Shown piece after piece: positions 30,036 through 39,257 of a DNA stretch of 64,000 nucleotides. The DNA comes from Glycocaulis alkaliphilus. Lineage in GTDB: Bacteria; Pseudomonadota; Alphaproteobacteria; Caulobacterales; Maricaulaceae. Both the position numbers and the translations under genes were made by a program. The stretch spans positions 2,108,001 through 2,172,000 of the forward strand of contig NZ_CP018911.1 in assembly GCF_004000605.1 (NCBI RefSeq), in the 5' to 3' direction. The notes below the pieces were generated by a model that was given only the letters and a program-made list of their open reading frames with translations, was not told the origin of the DNA and ran no database searches. Each line of letters begins with the position of its first letter. Positions within the stretch are counted from its first letter, which is position 1.

Positions 30036-31250
30036 TCAGGTCTCGTCACCCGCATAGGCGGTGTCGATATGGGAGCTGCGTTCCAGCGTGCGGTGGACCG
30101 GACACTTGTTCGCAATCTCGACGAGCTTGTCTGACTGCTCTGCGCTCAACCCGCCCTCAACCGAAATCGCGCGGGTAAAAACATCGCGCGGCGGCTGGCC
30201 GTCTTCGGCGTCGCTTCTGGCATGGGTCACGTGGGTCGAGATACGCCCCAGCGCCCAGTTCTTCCGGTCTGTATACATCCGCAAGGTGATGGTGGTGCAG
30301 GCAGCGAGCGCGGTTGAAAGAAGCTGATAGGGAGCCGGACCGGCATCAAACCCGCCAAGCTCCTCCGGCTCGTCGACCAGAAAGCGCGCTTCGCCTGTCG
30401 ATGCCCAGCTCAAGTAAGCGCCCTTGCCTGTTTCCTGCACGAGGGCTGAGTTATGGCCCGGTGGCGAGGCGGGCGCAGCAGGCAGCGGATCGTTCAGCGC
30501 ATAGCGCTCCGCCCAGGCTGCGATGACCTTGGCTGCGTGGGCCGCATGCGCGGCGCCGGTCAGCAAATGATCGCCATCATCAAGACTGAGAAAGCTCTTG
30601 GGATGTTTCGCAGCAACGAACAGCCGCGTCGCGTTATCGATACCGACAATCTCATCGCGCGGCGCGTGCGCGACGAGCAGGGCCGCTTTCAGCCCTTTGG
30701 CAGCGTCCAGCACGTTCTGTCCGGCAATGTCGTCAAGGAACTGCTTGCGGATGGTGAAGGGCCGTCCCGCCAGCTGGACGCGCGCCTCGCCGGTCTGGTG
30801 GATCGTGTCCACATCATCGGTGAACTGCTTCTCCACATGAGCCGCATCGGCAGGTGCGCCGATGGTCACGACCGCCTTCACTTCGGGAATTTTTTCCGCC
30901 GCCACCAGCACCGCCGCGCCGCCAAGCGAATGCCCGATCAGGATGGAGGGGGCCTCGTAGTGCTCACGCAAATGATCGGCAGCACGCAGCAGATCTTCAA
31001 TGTTGGAGGAGAAATTCGTATTGGCGAACTCGCCGTCCGACTGCCCGAGCCCGGTGAAATCAAAGCGCAGGACCGCAATGCCGTGAGCTGCCAGTTCGCG
31101 CGCCACCCGTGCGGCCGCCAGCGTGTCCTTGGAGCAGGAAAAGCAATGGGCAAACAGCGCATAGCCGCGCGGCGGCGCCTTGGGCCTGTCCAGCCTTGCC
31201 GCCAGCGTCTCGCCCTGGCTGCCCTCAAATTCCAGCTTTTCCGACCGCAT
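30036..31250 (-). CDS. Alpha/beta hydrolase fused to an OsmC-type domain
   Basis: This 404-residue two-domain protein has an N-terminal alpha/beta hydrolase (about 1-250), with the nucleophile elbow GHSLGG (S108), an oxyanion strand FAHCFSCSKDT, acid DEIVG near 203 and His in DGDHLL. The C-terminal OsmC/Ohr-like domain (about 265-404) has the redox or peroxidatic Cys pair in LAACTTITLRMYTDRKNW and NKCPVHRTL. OsmC proteins reduce organic hydroperoxides with thiol reductants. The fusion is known in many proteobacteria, and the hydrolase substrate is unknown. It lies between ccmH and the DegP-type gene on the same strand and has a 9-bp inverted repeat just upstream. Confidence 0.92.
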   Translation of the reverse strand: MRSEKLEFEGSQGETLAARLDRPKAPPRGYALFAHCFSCSKDTLAAARVARELAAHGIAVLRFDFTGLGQSDGEFANTNFSSNIEDLLRAADHLREHYEAPSILIGHSLGGAAVLVAAEKIPEVKAVVTIGAPADAAHVEKQFTDDVDTIHQTGEARVQLAGRPFTIRKQFLDDIAGQNVLDAAKGLKAALLVAHAPRDEIVGIDNATRLFVAAKHPKSFLSLDDGDHLLTGAAHAAHAAKVIAAWAERYALNDPLPAAPASPPGHNSALVQETGKGAYLSWASTGEARFLVDEPEELGGFDAGPAPYQLLSTALAACTTITLRMYTDRKNWALGRISTHVTHARSDAEDGQPPRDVFTRAISVEGGLSAEQSDKLVEIANKCPVHRTLERSSHIDTAYAGDET

Positions 31251-31255
31251 CTCAC

Positions 31256-31285
31256 CACTCCTGCTTTGCCTTGACGGCAGGAGTG
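31256..31285 (-). terminator. Inverted repeat between ccmH and the hydrolase-OsmC gene
   Basis: CACTCCTGC (31256-31264) and GCAGGAGTG (31277-31285) form a 9-bp stem with a 12-base loop, 20 bp after the ccmH stop and 6 bp before the next start. It has no U-run, so it is either a weak operon stop or an operator for the downstream gene. Confidence 0.4.
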
Positions 31286-31304
31286 TCCGGCAAGCAGCTT
31301 GCGC

Positions 31305-31676
31305 TTACAAGCCGTCCTTGGCGGCCTTGCGGCGCATGCTGGTGAACAGGAGCGCGCCGCCCAATGCCAGAAAGATCAAAGGCGCCAGCCAGAGCGGCAG
31401 AGTGCGCGGCTCCATGGGCGGGCGCATCAGCACTTCATGGCCAAAGCGCGCCACCAGCGCGGTGCGCACGGCCTCGTCTTCGCGCCCTGCGGCAATCTCC
31501 TCGCGGATGAAGCGGCGCATATCGCCCGCCATCGGCGCACTGGAATCCAGCACCGACTCGCCCGCGCACACCATGCAGCGCACTTCACGCATCAGGCCTT
31601 GCGCGCGCGCCTCGTCAGCCGGTGCCAGTTCGGGCGCGGCCTGCAGGGCCAGGGCCATCAGGAGCGCGGCGATCAT
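31305..31676 (-). CDS. ccmH: Cytochrome c maturation protein CcmH (CycL)
   Basis: This is a 123-residue protein with an N-terminal signal or anchor, the thiol motif C34-M-V-C37 (the family's RCxxC site) near the start of the periplasmic helical bundle, the FIREEIAAGREDEAVRTALV helix, and a C-terminal membrane helix (about 92-112). It reduces the apocytochrome CXXCH thiols and works with CcmF in haem ligation. The length is that of the short CcmH (N-terminal part only), with the TPR part encoded separately as ccmI. It overlaps ccmF by 4 bp. Confidence 0.93.
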   Translation of the reverse strand: MIAALLMALALQAAPELAPADEARAQGLMREVRCMVCAGESVLDSSAPMAGDMRRFIREEIAAGREDEAVRTALVARFGHEVLMRPPMEPRTLPLWLAPLIFLALGGALLFTSMRRKAAKDGL

Positions 31677-33601
31677 GGCAGCACCGCGCGTTGGCGGCGG
31701 GTAAGCACCTGCGCTGTCAGTGCCGATAACCCGCCCAGCACGATCAGCGTCGCGCCAAGGCCCAGCATCCAGACCAGCGGGTGGAAGGCGGCGCGGATTT
31801 CGTAAGCCGCACTGCCGTCCTCGCGCGGACGCGCCTCGCCGATGGAGACATAGAGGTCGCCAGTGATGGACGAGCCCAGCCCCACTTCGCGGGTATGCTG
31901 GTCAGCCGCCCAGTAGAAACGCCGCTCCGGGCTGATTGTGCGCCCGTCCGACACGGCAAGCGTGGCGCGATCCGCCAGATAGTTCGGGCCATCGGCGCGG
32001 CGCACATCGGTGAGGGTCAGCGTGTGTCCGGCAATCTCTATGCTTTCACCGCGGCCGAGCGCGCTGTTTACATCCGGCGGGCGCGAGGCATCGGCTGCCG
32101 CGCCCAGCGCGATGAAGCCGACCCCGGCATGCGCCATGGCCCGTCCGGCAGCGGCGAATTTCAGCGCACGCGTCTGTGCCAGCGGGAAGGCTTTCGCGAT
32201 GTCCATCACGGCCCCGGCCATCGCCCAGACGCCCAGCGCCCCGCCAATCACCGCCAGAACCGGCGCGCCAAACCAGACCAGAGCGATACCCGCCAGCGCC
32301 GCCGGCACCAGCAGCAGTGCAGCGCGGATCTGTTTCAGCGCCGGTTTCGCGCCGCCATTCGACCATGGCAGGAAGGGCGCCAGGGGCATCAGAAGGAGCG
32401 TCAGGACAAGCAGGGGTGTTGCGGCCGCATCAAAATAGGGCGGGCCAACCGAAACCGGCGCACCGCCCAGCATCTCCACAAACAGCGGGTAGAGCGTACC
32501 GACCAGCACCACGCCCGAAGCCGCCGCGAGAAGCAGATTGTTCGCTCCAATGAAGGCTTCGCGGCTGGTCGGCTCAAACCCTTCGCCCTCACCCAGATGC
32601 CCGGCACGCAGCGCGAAAAGCCCAAAGCCCGCGACGGCCGAGACGCCCAGCATGCCCAGAATCCAGACGCCACGTTCAGGATCGAGTGCGAAGGCATGTA
32701 CCGAGGTGATAACGCCCGAGCGCACAAGGAAGGCGCCGAGGATCGACAGGATATAAGCCAGCAGCGCGAGGAAAACCGTCCAGCCGGGAAACGCCCCGCG
32801 CTTTTCGGTGGCGATGGCGGAGTGAACCAGAGCCGCCCCCAAAAGCCAAGGCATGAAACTGGCGTTTTCGACCGGGTCCCAGAACCACCAGCCGCCCCAG
32901 CCGAGCTCGTAATAGGCCCACCACGCGCCCAGCGAGATACCGGCCGTCAGGCTCGCCCAGGCGCCCAGCGCCCAGGGCCGCAGGGCGCGGGCAATATCGC
33001 GTCCGCTGATTTTCTGGATCAGTCCCGCCGCAGCAATGGCAAACGCTGCCGACAGGCCGACATAGCCCAGATAGAGGAGCGGCGGGTGAATGGCCAAGGC
33101 CGGATCCTGCAGGATCGGGTTGAGATCGCGTCCCTGCAGGGGCGCCGGGTCCAGCCGGTCGAACGGGTTGGACGCAAACACCAGAAAGGCGAAGAACAGG
33201 GTCTGCAACAGTCCTTGCAGGCTGACAGCGCGCGCCCTGAAAGCCGGCTCGGCCGGCCCCACCCGCGTCAGGCCATAACCGAAGAGCGCCAGAATGAGGC
33301 ACCAGAGCAGCATCGAGCCTTCATGCCCGCCCCAGGCCGCCGTGATTTTGTAGAAAAGCGGCTTGTCGACATGGGAATGCCCCGCGACATACGCCACCGA
33401 GAAATCTGACTGGACAAAGGCCGCAATCAGCAGCGCAAAGCCCAGAGCCGAAGTGAGAAGCGCTGCAAGGCTGGCCGTGCGCCCGGCAGCGGCATAGGGA
33501 GAACGCCCGCCCTGACTGGCCCCAGCCCAGCTAAGCGCCATCTGCGCGAGTGAGGCGATCAGGGCCAGCGCGATCAGAAAACGGCCAAGCTCGGCGATCA
33601 T
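31673..33601 (-). CDS. ccmF: Haem lyase subunit CcmF (CycK)
   Basis: This is a 642-residue polytopic membrane protein with about 14 hydrophobic helices. The WWD signature GWGGWWFWDPVENASFMPWL is near residue 240 and conserved His residues flank it (KITAAWGGHEGSMLLW near 90). It receives haem from CcmE and attaches it to apocytochrome c in the periplasm. It overlaps ccmE (4 bp, ATGA) and ccmH (4 bp). The family's common length is 630-660, so it looks complete. Confidence 0.97.
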   Translation of the reverse strand: MIAELGRFLIALALIASLAQMALSWAGASQGGRSPYAAAGRTASLAALLTSALGFALLIAAFVQSDFSVAYVAGHSHVDKPLFYKITAAWGGHEGSMLLWCLILALFGYGLTRVGPAEPAFRARAVSLQGLLQTLFFAFLVFASNPFDRLDPAPLQGRDLNPILQDPALAIHPPLLYLGYVGLSAAFAIAAAGLIQKISGRDIARALRPWALGAWASLTAGISLGAWWAYYELGWGGWWFWDPVENASFMPWLLGAALVHSAIATEKRGAFPGWTVFLALLAYILSILGAFLVRSGVITSVHAFALDPERGVWILGMLGVSAVAGFGLFALRAGHLGEGEGFEPTSREAFIGANNLLLAAASGVVLVGTLYPLFVEMLGGAPVSVGPPYFDAAATPLLVLTLLLMPLAPFLPWSNGGAKPALKQIRAALLLVPAALAGIALVWFGAPVLAVIGGALGVWAMAGAVMDIAKAFPLAQTRALKFAAAGRAMAHAGVGFIALGAAADASRPPDVNSALGRGESIEIAGHTLTLTDVRRADGPNYLADRATLAVSDGRTISPERRFYWAADQHTREVGLGSSITGDLYVSIGEARPREDGSAAYEIRAAFHPLVWMLGLGATLIVLGGLSALTAQVLTRRQRAVLP

Positions 33602-34095
33602 GTCCGGCTTTGCCCGATGCGCGCCTGACCGAGCGTCCAGGCATCGCGCCCGGTGCTGCCCGGCAGCGCACCTTGCGCCTCGGCGCTGGCCAGCGCAGAA
33701 GCCACTTCCGGCGGCATATAGGCTTCGTCATGCTTGGCCAGCACGCGGCTGGCCACGAACAGGCCGGTTTCCTCAAACGCGCCTTCAGCCACAATGCCCT
33801 GCCCCTCACGGAACAGGTCAGGCAGCGACCCCGCATAGGTAATACGGATGTCTGCGATCGTGTCGGTTACCGAGAAGCTTGCACCGCCCGATGCGGGACG
33901 CTCGACCGAGCCTTCGATCACCAGTCCGCCAACCCGGATGCGCTCGCCGGGCAGTGGCGGCGCTTCGGCGACCATGGCCGGCGAGTGGAAAAAGGTCATC
34001 GCATCACGCAAGGCAAAACCCGCCAGCACACCGGCAGACACCAGCACGCCGGCAGATGCCAGCACGACCCAGAGACGTTTGCGCGCCTTGATCAC
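33598..34095 (-). CDS. ccmE: Haem chaperone CcmE (CycJ)
   Basis: This is a 165-residue protein with an N-terminal signal anchor (about 8-28) and a periplasmic OB-fold domain, closed by LAKHDEAYMPPE. H122 is the residue that binds haem covalently and Y126 is the nearby axial ligand. It shuttles haem to CcmF. It is 4-bp coupled to both neighbours. The flexible C-terminal tail is normal in length. Confidence 0.97.
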   Translation of the reverse strand: MIKARKRLWVVLASAGVLVSAGVLAGFALRDAMTFFHSPAMVAEAPPLPGERIRVGGLVIEGSVERPASGGASFSVTDTIADIRITYAGSLPDLFREGQGIVAEGAFEETGLFVASRVLAKHDEAYMPPEVASALASAEAQGALPGSTGRDAWTLGQARIGQSRT

Positions 34096-35048
34096 TCTGT
34101 TTCACCCTCTGCTTCAGGCTCCAGACCGCCCGCCCGTTCAAGCGCGTTGAGGATAGCGCCGATACCGGCATCTCCGCCAGCGCGCGCGCGCGCCTCGGTT
34201 ATCGCTGCGCGGGCGCCTTCGCGGTCATCAAGCACTGCGCGCACACGCGCCAGCACCATCCAGCGGGTTAAATCATCCGGATCCGCTTCAAGTCCAGCCT
34301 CCAGCCCTGCGACCATTCGTGCCACCATTGCGTCGGGGCTTTCATCCGGGTCCATCGCCCCGGCATCCATCATCTGCGGGCCGCCAGCAGGACGCGAAAG
34401 CAGATCAGCTGCACGAACGGCAATCGCCTGCCGGAAAGGGTCATCGGAAGGCAGGCGCCCGACAATGCCTGCCCAGTAATCCAGCGCCGCCTCGCGATCA
34501 CCGGCATCATAGGCCGCAGCGCCCAGGAAAAAGGCCGGTTCAGGCAGCGTGCCGTCCAGCTCCATTGAGGCGGCAAATGCGCGCTCGGCTTCGGGGGTGA
34601 CAGTGCCTTCGTTGAGATTGACCAGCGCCTGTCCAAGATCGGACAGCACGCGCGCGTCTTCGCGCACGCGCACGGAGCGTTCCAGCATCGCAATGGCTTC
34701 CAGATGGCGCCCGTCAAACGCCAGAAACCGGCCCAGCATGGCCAGCGCTTCAGGATTGCCGGGTTCACGCCTTACGATGGCGCGCAGGCGTTCCTCCTGC
34801 TCCTCCCCCGTCAGCTCGTCCGGCGGTATCGCCGCCAGCCGGGCTTCGGTGTCCGCATAGGGCCGCCCCTCCAGACCGGGCTGTCCGCCGGCCAGATAGA
34901 TGCCCAGCGCACCGACCGCGAGACCCGCCATGACGCCAAACGCTACCAGCCGGTGCATGGGCGAGGCGGCGCCTTTGGCCAGCGGGGATGCAATCCACAT
35001 CGCCACACCCACGCCCAGCGCTGCAATTATCAGCGTGAGAGCAATCAT
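34092..35048 (-). CDS. ccmI: Cytochrome c maturation TPR protein CcmI (CycH)
   Basis: This 318-residue protein has two N-terminal membrane helices (about 2-22 and 34-53), a cytoplasmic loop between them being short, and a periplasmic TPR-like helical domain (about 100-310). The repeats include GNPEALAMLGRFLAFDGRHLEA and EPAFFLGAAAYDAGDREAALDYW. It presents apocytochrome c to the CcmF-CcmH lyase. It is the first gene of ccmI-E-F-H. CcmG and CcmABCD are not in the window. Confidence 0.9.
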   Translation of the reverse strand: MIALTLIIAALGVGVAMWIASPLAKGAASPMHRLVAFGVMAGLAVGALGIYLAGGQPGLEGRPYADTEARLAAIPPDELTGEEQEERLRAIVRREPGNPEALAMLGRFLAFDGRHLEAIAMLERSVRVREDARVLSDLGQALVNLNEGTVTPEAERAFAASMELDGTLPEPAFFLGAAAYDAGDREAALDYWAGIVGRLPSDDPFRQAIAVRAADLLSRPAGGPQMMDAGAMDPDESPDAMVARMVAGLEAGLEADPDDLTRWMVLARVRAVLDDREGARAAITEARARAGGDAGIGAILNALERAGGLEPEAEGETE

Positions 35049-35695
35049 GGCGCACCCTTTGCAAAAACCAGAACCAGATTATTGGCGGGCATTTCCAGCC
35101 GTTGCAGGAGGGAAAATCCGTATCGCGCCGCGAGCGCCTCGACATCCTCGCGTGCCCGTACGCCCCAGCGCGGATCGCGCGCCTTCAGGCTGGCATCAAA
35201 GTCCAGATTGGACGGCGCGGTGTCTGCTCCCTCCAGGAACGGGCCGTACAGGATCAGAAGGCCGCCCTCGTCCAGCAGCGTTGCGGCCCCTTCGGCGAGG
35301 CCTTCAGCCGCTTTCCACGGCGCGATATGGATCATGTTGGCGCAGAACACCGCAGATAGCGGCAGTGGAACGGCCTGCCACCAGCCGGATTGCTGCGTGT
35401 CCAGATCAAGCGCGGGAGCAATGCGCCCGGCGCCATCGCGGGCCCAGTCATCAATACTGGCGCGAGAGGCCGCGTCTGGATCGCTGGGTTGCCAGTGAAG
35501 ATCAGCGCGCCCGGTCACACAAGCCAGAGCATGCTCGCCAGTGCCGCTGGCGATTTCGAGCACCCGCGAACCTTGCGGCAGAACCCTCGCAAGCGCCGCG
35601 GCGATGACCTCGCGATTGCGCGCTGCACTGGGCGAGCTGAGGCGTGCGCCGGTCTGGCCGCGATCCTCAAGGGCGATGGGAGATGAACGGGTCAT
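35045..35695 (-). CDS. DUF938 SAM-dependent methyltransferase-like protein
   Basis: This is a 216-residue protein with SAM-binding motif I VLEIASGTGEHA near residue 45, motif IV-like FCANMIHIAPW near 105, and the LILYGPFLEGADTAPSN segment typical of the DUF938 family. The frame extends upstream, but ATG at 35695 (MTRSSPIALEDRGQTGARLS) matches the family N-terminus. Its stop overlaps the ccmI start by 4 bp, so it heads the cytochrome c maturation operon. The methyl acceptor is unknown. The association may reflect only co-transcription. Confidence 0.85.
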   Translation of the reverse strand: MTRSSPIALEDRGQTGARLSSPSAARNREVIAAALARVLPQGSRVLEIASGTGEHALACVTGRADLHWQPSDPDAASRASIDDWARDGAGRIAPALDLDTQQSGWWQAVPLPLSAVFCANMIHIAPWKAAEGLAEGAATLLDEGGLLILYGPFLEGADTAPSNLDFDASLKARDPRWGVRAREDVEALAARYGFSLLQRLEMPANNLVLVFAKGAP

Positions 35696-35735
35696 CCCGC
35701 CTACATAGGCTGCTGGCCGCCCGGGATAAAGCCAT

Positions 35736-37073
35736 TCACGCGGCGCGTGCTGCGGCTGCGCGCCGCAGGAAGACCGATGCAATATCCTGTTGCCCCATCG
35801 CCGTCATCAGCCGCGCGATGACCGCAGCACGCTCCGTCAGATCGCTATCGCCCGGAGTGTTTCTCATCTGTGCCAGCAACATTTCCGAGACCATGTCGAA
35901 GCGCTGGCCGATCCGGTCCAACACTCCAGCATGCGCGCCGCCAACCGCTGCCCGCGACGCATCATCACGCGTCAGCCGCAAAAAGGTGCAAAACACCTCC
36001 ATGCGCGTAGCCGCCGACGCCAGCGCCTCGCCCGATAGCTTCAGTCTTGCCGGCAACGGCTTGTGCGGATCGGGGACCGTCTTGTCGAGCTGGGTCAGGG
36101 CGGCCGCATGGATCGCCTCCATCTGGGCCGAGGCACGCTGGCGCAGGGCCAGTATCTGGCGTCCCCAGCCACCATCCTTGCGGATGCCTATTTCCCGGCT
36201 CATCCCCACCGTGACCGTGGCAAACTGGGTCAGGGCAGCGGCCATCTCGCGCGCAGCCTCGATACTGGCAGGGATCTCGGCAAACCCGCTGACATAATAG
36301 GCCGCATCTTCCAGCAGGGCGTCACCTATGGTGGAAACATCGGTACGCGAAAGCAGGAAGTCATCGTCGCGCCGCACAATCTTCTCGAACACGCGAAGTA
36401 TGGCCCAGGGGCGTGTCAGGCGCGCCATGACCAGATAGAGAAACCAGACACCTGCGTCCGGGTCCGCCGCACAAGCCTCGTCATACTGGTCGCGCAGCGT
36501 CTGGGCCAGTTCCTCACTTAGCTCGGAAACTTCTTCCGGAATGCCTGCCATGGCTGCGCGCAGGACCGGCGCCGTCCGCAGGATGGTCGCCAGATCGCGC
36601 ACCGCACGAAAATCACTGACCCCAAGCCGGTGGCGCAACTGCTTGGTGGCGCGCGGATCGTCACGCAGCTCGTCAATCGTGGCCAGGATACGCCGCGAAG
36701 CGTCGGCCCTTAGCCCATCCTCGGCCCTGTCATCGGGCGGCAGGAGCGGGTTTGCGCACCGCGCCTTCATGTCCGATGTGATGTCAGGCGCGAGCGTTTC
36801 GTCCAACCAGCCCCACACGGTCGCCAGCATGGCAGGCGGGATATGCGCCAGCGATGGACGGGCAAGGGCCGGATCAAGGCTCAGCGGCGCAACAGGCGAG
36901 AAAAAGCGCTCCCGCGCATAGACTTCCGCCTTTCTGGTGCAGGCATGAAGCAGCTGGCCCATAGCCTCGTCGCCTGCCCCTGCCGCCTCCACGATGCGGG
37001 CCGACAACGCCGCAGGCAGGGCGCTCATCAGGGCGCGCAACTGGGCGATCTTGGCGGGTGTCAGCGTGGTCAT
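35736..37073 (-). CDS. Uncharacterised 445-residue alpha-helical protein
   Basis: I do not recognise this protein. It has no signal peptide or membrane helix and reads as almost entirely alpha-helical. The N-terminus is MTTLTPAKIAQLRALMSALP. One Cys-containing helix (GQLLHACTRKAEVYARERFF) lies near 55, and the C-terminal half (FATVTVGMSREIGIRKDGGW, MEVFCTFLRLTRDDASRAAV) contains Met- and Arg-rich amphipathic helices. The track start at 37112 is less likely than ATG at 37073. It lies between the DUF938 gene and the second two-component pair on the same strand. The helical layout could suit a scaffold or regulatory protein, but this is a guess. Confidence 0.65.
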   Translation of the reverse strand: MTTLTPAKIAQLRALMSALPAALSARIVEAAGAGDEAMGQLLHACTRKAEVYARERFFSPVAPLSLDPALARPSLAHIPPAMLATVWGWLDETLAPDITSDMKARCANPLLPPDDRAEDGLRADASRRILATIDELRDDPRATKQLRHRLGVSDFRAVRDLATILRTAPVLRAAMAGIPEEVSELSEELAQTLRDQYDEACAADPDAGVWFLYLVMARLTRPWAILRVFEKIVRRDDDFLLSRTDVSTIGDALLEDAAYYVSGFAEIPASIEAAREMAAALTQFATVTVGMSREIGIRKDGGWGRQILALRQRASAQMEAIHAAALTQLDKTVPDPHKPLPARLKLSGEALASAATRMEVFCTFLRLTRDDASRAAVGGAHAGVLDRIGQRFDMVSEMLLAQMRNTPGDSDLTERAAVIARLMTAMGQQDIASVFLRRAAAARAA

Positions 37074-37121
37074 TGAAGTGGCCAGGATGGAAAATCCGGG
37101 GTCCAGCGTCACATTTTGCGG

Positions 37122-38543
37122 TTAATGGCGCGTTTCCCCTGTGCGGGTCACGCCGGGCAGCACCAGACGGGCACTCAAACCGCCCAGAGGGCTGGCTTCC
37201 AATGCCAGCGCCCCGCCATAGGCTTTCACCAGATCACTGACGATCGACAAGCCAAATCCGGTCCCCGGTGCCTGCTCGTCCAGCCGCACACCCCTGCCCA
37301 GAACGCGTTCGCGCGCCTGCGGGTCCAGACCTGGCCCGTCATCGTCCACGCTGAGCACAATCGAGCCGTCCGCTCCGGTGCGGGCACTGACCTGCACCGC
37401 GCCGGCCGCCCATTTGCAGGCATTATCGACAAGATTGCCGACAAGGTCTTCGAGATCCTGACGCTCGCCGCGAAACACCGGATCGCCTTCGACTTGCCAG
37501 TCGAGCTGTACATCACGGCGGGCATAGATGCGGCGCAGCGTCCGGCCGAGATCCTCGACCACCTCGCCAACGGGGGTTCGCGCGCCAATGGCCTTGGCGT
37601 TGGCGGCGGCCCGGGCCCGCCGCAAATGGTGCTCCACCTGCCCGGTCATCGCATCGGTCTGACGGCGGACAAGATCACCCAGCCGGGTGTCATCGCCGCG
37701 CGCCTCGTTGGAGAGCACGGTAATCGGCGTTTTCAGGGCATGCGCAAGATTGCCGACATGGGTGCGCGAACGCTCCACCACCTCGCGCGAGTGATCGATC
37801 AGCGCATTCAGCTCGGTAGCCAGCGGCAGCATTTCGGACGGGTACTGACCGGAAATCCTGTGCGTTTCGCCGTCACGCACACGGGCCACGGCGCGCCGCA
37901 ATTTCAGCACCGGAGACAGGCCAACGCGCACCTGCACCACCACGCCAACGGCCAGCAGGATCGCGAAGCCGGCAAGCAGGCCGGCCGCAACGAGGCCGAA
38001 TGTCCAGACACGCGTGTCGGACGGACGCCGGTCTTCCGCAGCGATGATGATGACAGGCTCTTCCAGCCCCGGCAGGACGACGGCCCGCGCCGAAAGGCGC
38101 AAAGGCTCACCGTCCGGTCCCGCCGCGTTGCCCGCGACAGGCTGGCCATTGGCGGCAATCGCCGCCGCCCGCACGCTGTCAGAGAGAATAATGGTTTCAT
38201 CCCACAAGGAGCGGGAGCGCTCGACAGGCTCCGCATCAGCGGGCGCACCGGCCCGGCTCACCTGCCAGTAGCGGCCGGAGAACACCTGGCCAAATCGGGG
38301 GTCCAGCAGCTCGCGCGTCAGCACGACGCCGCCATCGGGCGTCGCTTCGAGCTGGATCAGCAGAAATTCGGCGATATTGGCCTGCCGGTTATCAAGGTCC
38401 GTCAGCACGGTCTGGCGAAATACCGCCGTCAGTGACACCGCGCCGACCGTCAGCAGGATGAGCCCCCAGCTGAGCGCGAGAAGGCTCAGCCGCCTGAGCA
38501 GCGATCCGCGTTCGATCAGCGTGTCACTGCTTTCAGCGCTCAC
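37122..38543 (-). CDS. Sensor histidine kinase (PhoQ/TctE-like)
   Basis: This 473-residue membrane kinase has a helix at about 22-46, a periplasmic domain of about 130 residues, and a second helix at about 180-203. A HAMP-like segment follows. HisKA has H268 in GNLAHALKTPITVLSNEA, and the ATPase domain has NLVDNACKWAAG, DDDGPGLDPQARE and GTGFGLSIVSDL. The HALKTP box with the NACKWA N-box is characteristic of PhoQ-type kinases. It overlaps the response regulator by 4 bp. Together with the PepSY gene upstream it forms a three-gene unit, which suggests envelope or cation sensing. Confidence 0.9.
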   Translation of the reverse strand: MSAESSDTLIERGSLLRRLSLLALSWGLILLTVGAVSLTAVFRQTVLTDLDNRQANIAEFLLIQLEATPDGGVVLTRELLDPRFGQVFSGRYWQVSRAGAPADAEPVERSRSLWDETIILSDSVRAAAIAANGQPVAGNAAGPDGEPLRLSARAVVLPGLEEPVIIIAAEDRRPSDTRVWTFGLVAAGLLAGFAILLAVGVVVQVRVGLSPVLKLRRAVARVRDGETHRISGQYPSEMLPLATELNALIDHSREVVERSRTHVGNLAHALKTPITVLSNEARGDDTRLGDLVRRQTDAMTGQVEHHLRRARAAANAKAIGARTPVGEVVEDLGRTLRRIYARRDVQLDWQVEGDPVFRGERQDLEDLVGNLVDNACKWAAGAVQVSARTGADGSIVLSVDDDGPGLDPQARERVLGRGVRLDEQAPGTGFGLSIVSDLVKAYGGALALEASPLGGLSARLVLPGVTRTGETRH

Positions 38544-39226
38544 CCCGCCTTGGCCCGCGTGTCAGGACCGGGCGCCACCAGCCGGTAGCCCAGCCCGCGC
38601 ACGGTCTCGATCCGGTCATTGCCGATCTTCTTGCGCAGGCGGCCGACAAACACCTCGATCGTGTTGGAATCACGGTCGAAATCCTGATCGTAAATGTGCT
38701 CGACCAGCTCGGTGCGCGAGATCACGCGCTCACGATGGTGGATCATGTAGGAGAGGATGCGGAACTCGTGCGAGGTCAGCTTGACCAGCTGGTCGCCGAC
38801 AAACACCCGCGCGCCGCGCGTATCCACAGACAGATCACCCATCTCGATCGTTGAGCTGGCATGCCCCGCCGCCCGCCTGGTCAGCGCACGCAGGCGCGCC
38901 AGCAATTCTTCAGGGTGGAAGGGCTTGGTCAGATAGTCGTCCGCGCCCGCATCAAACCCCGCCACCTTCTCGCTCCAGCGGTCACGGGCGGTGAGGATCA
39001 GAACGGGGAAGTCGCGGCCCGCACTGCGCCAGCGCTCCAGCACGCTCACGCCATCAAGGCGCGGCAGGCCGAGATCGAGCACGACGGCATCATAGGGCTC
39101 GGTATCGCCCATGAACCAGCCTTCCTCGCCGTCACCGGCCTCGTCCACGGCGTAGCCGGAATGGTCCAGCACGTCTTTCAGCTGGCGGCGCAGATCGGGA
39201 TCGTCTTCAACTATCAGGGCGCGCAT
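38540..39226 (-). CDS. OmpR/PhoB-family response regulator (PhoP-like)
   Basis: This is a 228-residue regulator with receiver acidic pocket E7-D8-D9, phospho-acceptor D51 (VVLDLGLPRLDG) and Lys in LTKPFHPEELLAR. The winged helix has VKLTSHEFRILSYMIHHRER, TIEVFVGRLRKKIGND and TVRGLGYRL. The start is ATG at 39226 with the canonical MRALIVEDDP. The longer frame from 39286 is not convincing. It is cognate to the overlapping kinase. From memory, PhoP-like regulators with adjacent PepSY proteins are common in alphaproteobacteria. Confidence 0.93.
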   Translation of the reverse strand: MRALIVEDDPDLRRQLKDVLDHSGYAVDEAGDGEEGWFMGDTEPYDAVVLDLGLPRLDGVSVLERWRSAGRDFPVLILTARDRWSEKVAGFDAGADDYLTKPFHPEELLARLRALTRRAAGHASSTIEMGDLSVDTRGARVFVGDQLVKLTSHEFRILSYMIHHRERVISRTELVEHIYDQDFDRDSNTIEVFVGRLRKKIGNDRIETVRGLGYRLVAPGPDTRAKAG

Positions 39227-39257
39227 CAGACACACTCCGTTGAGCAAGGTACAAGCA

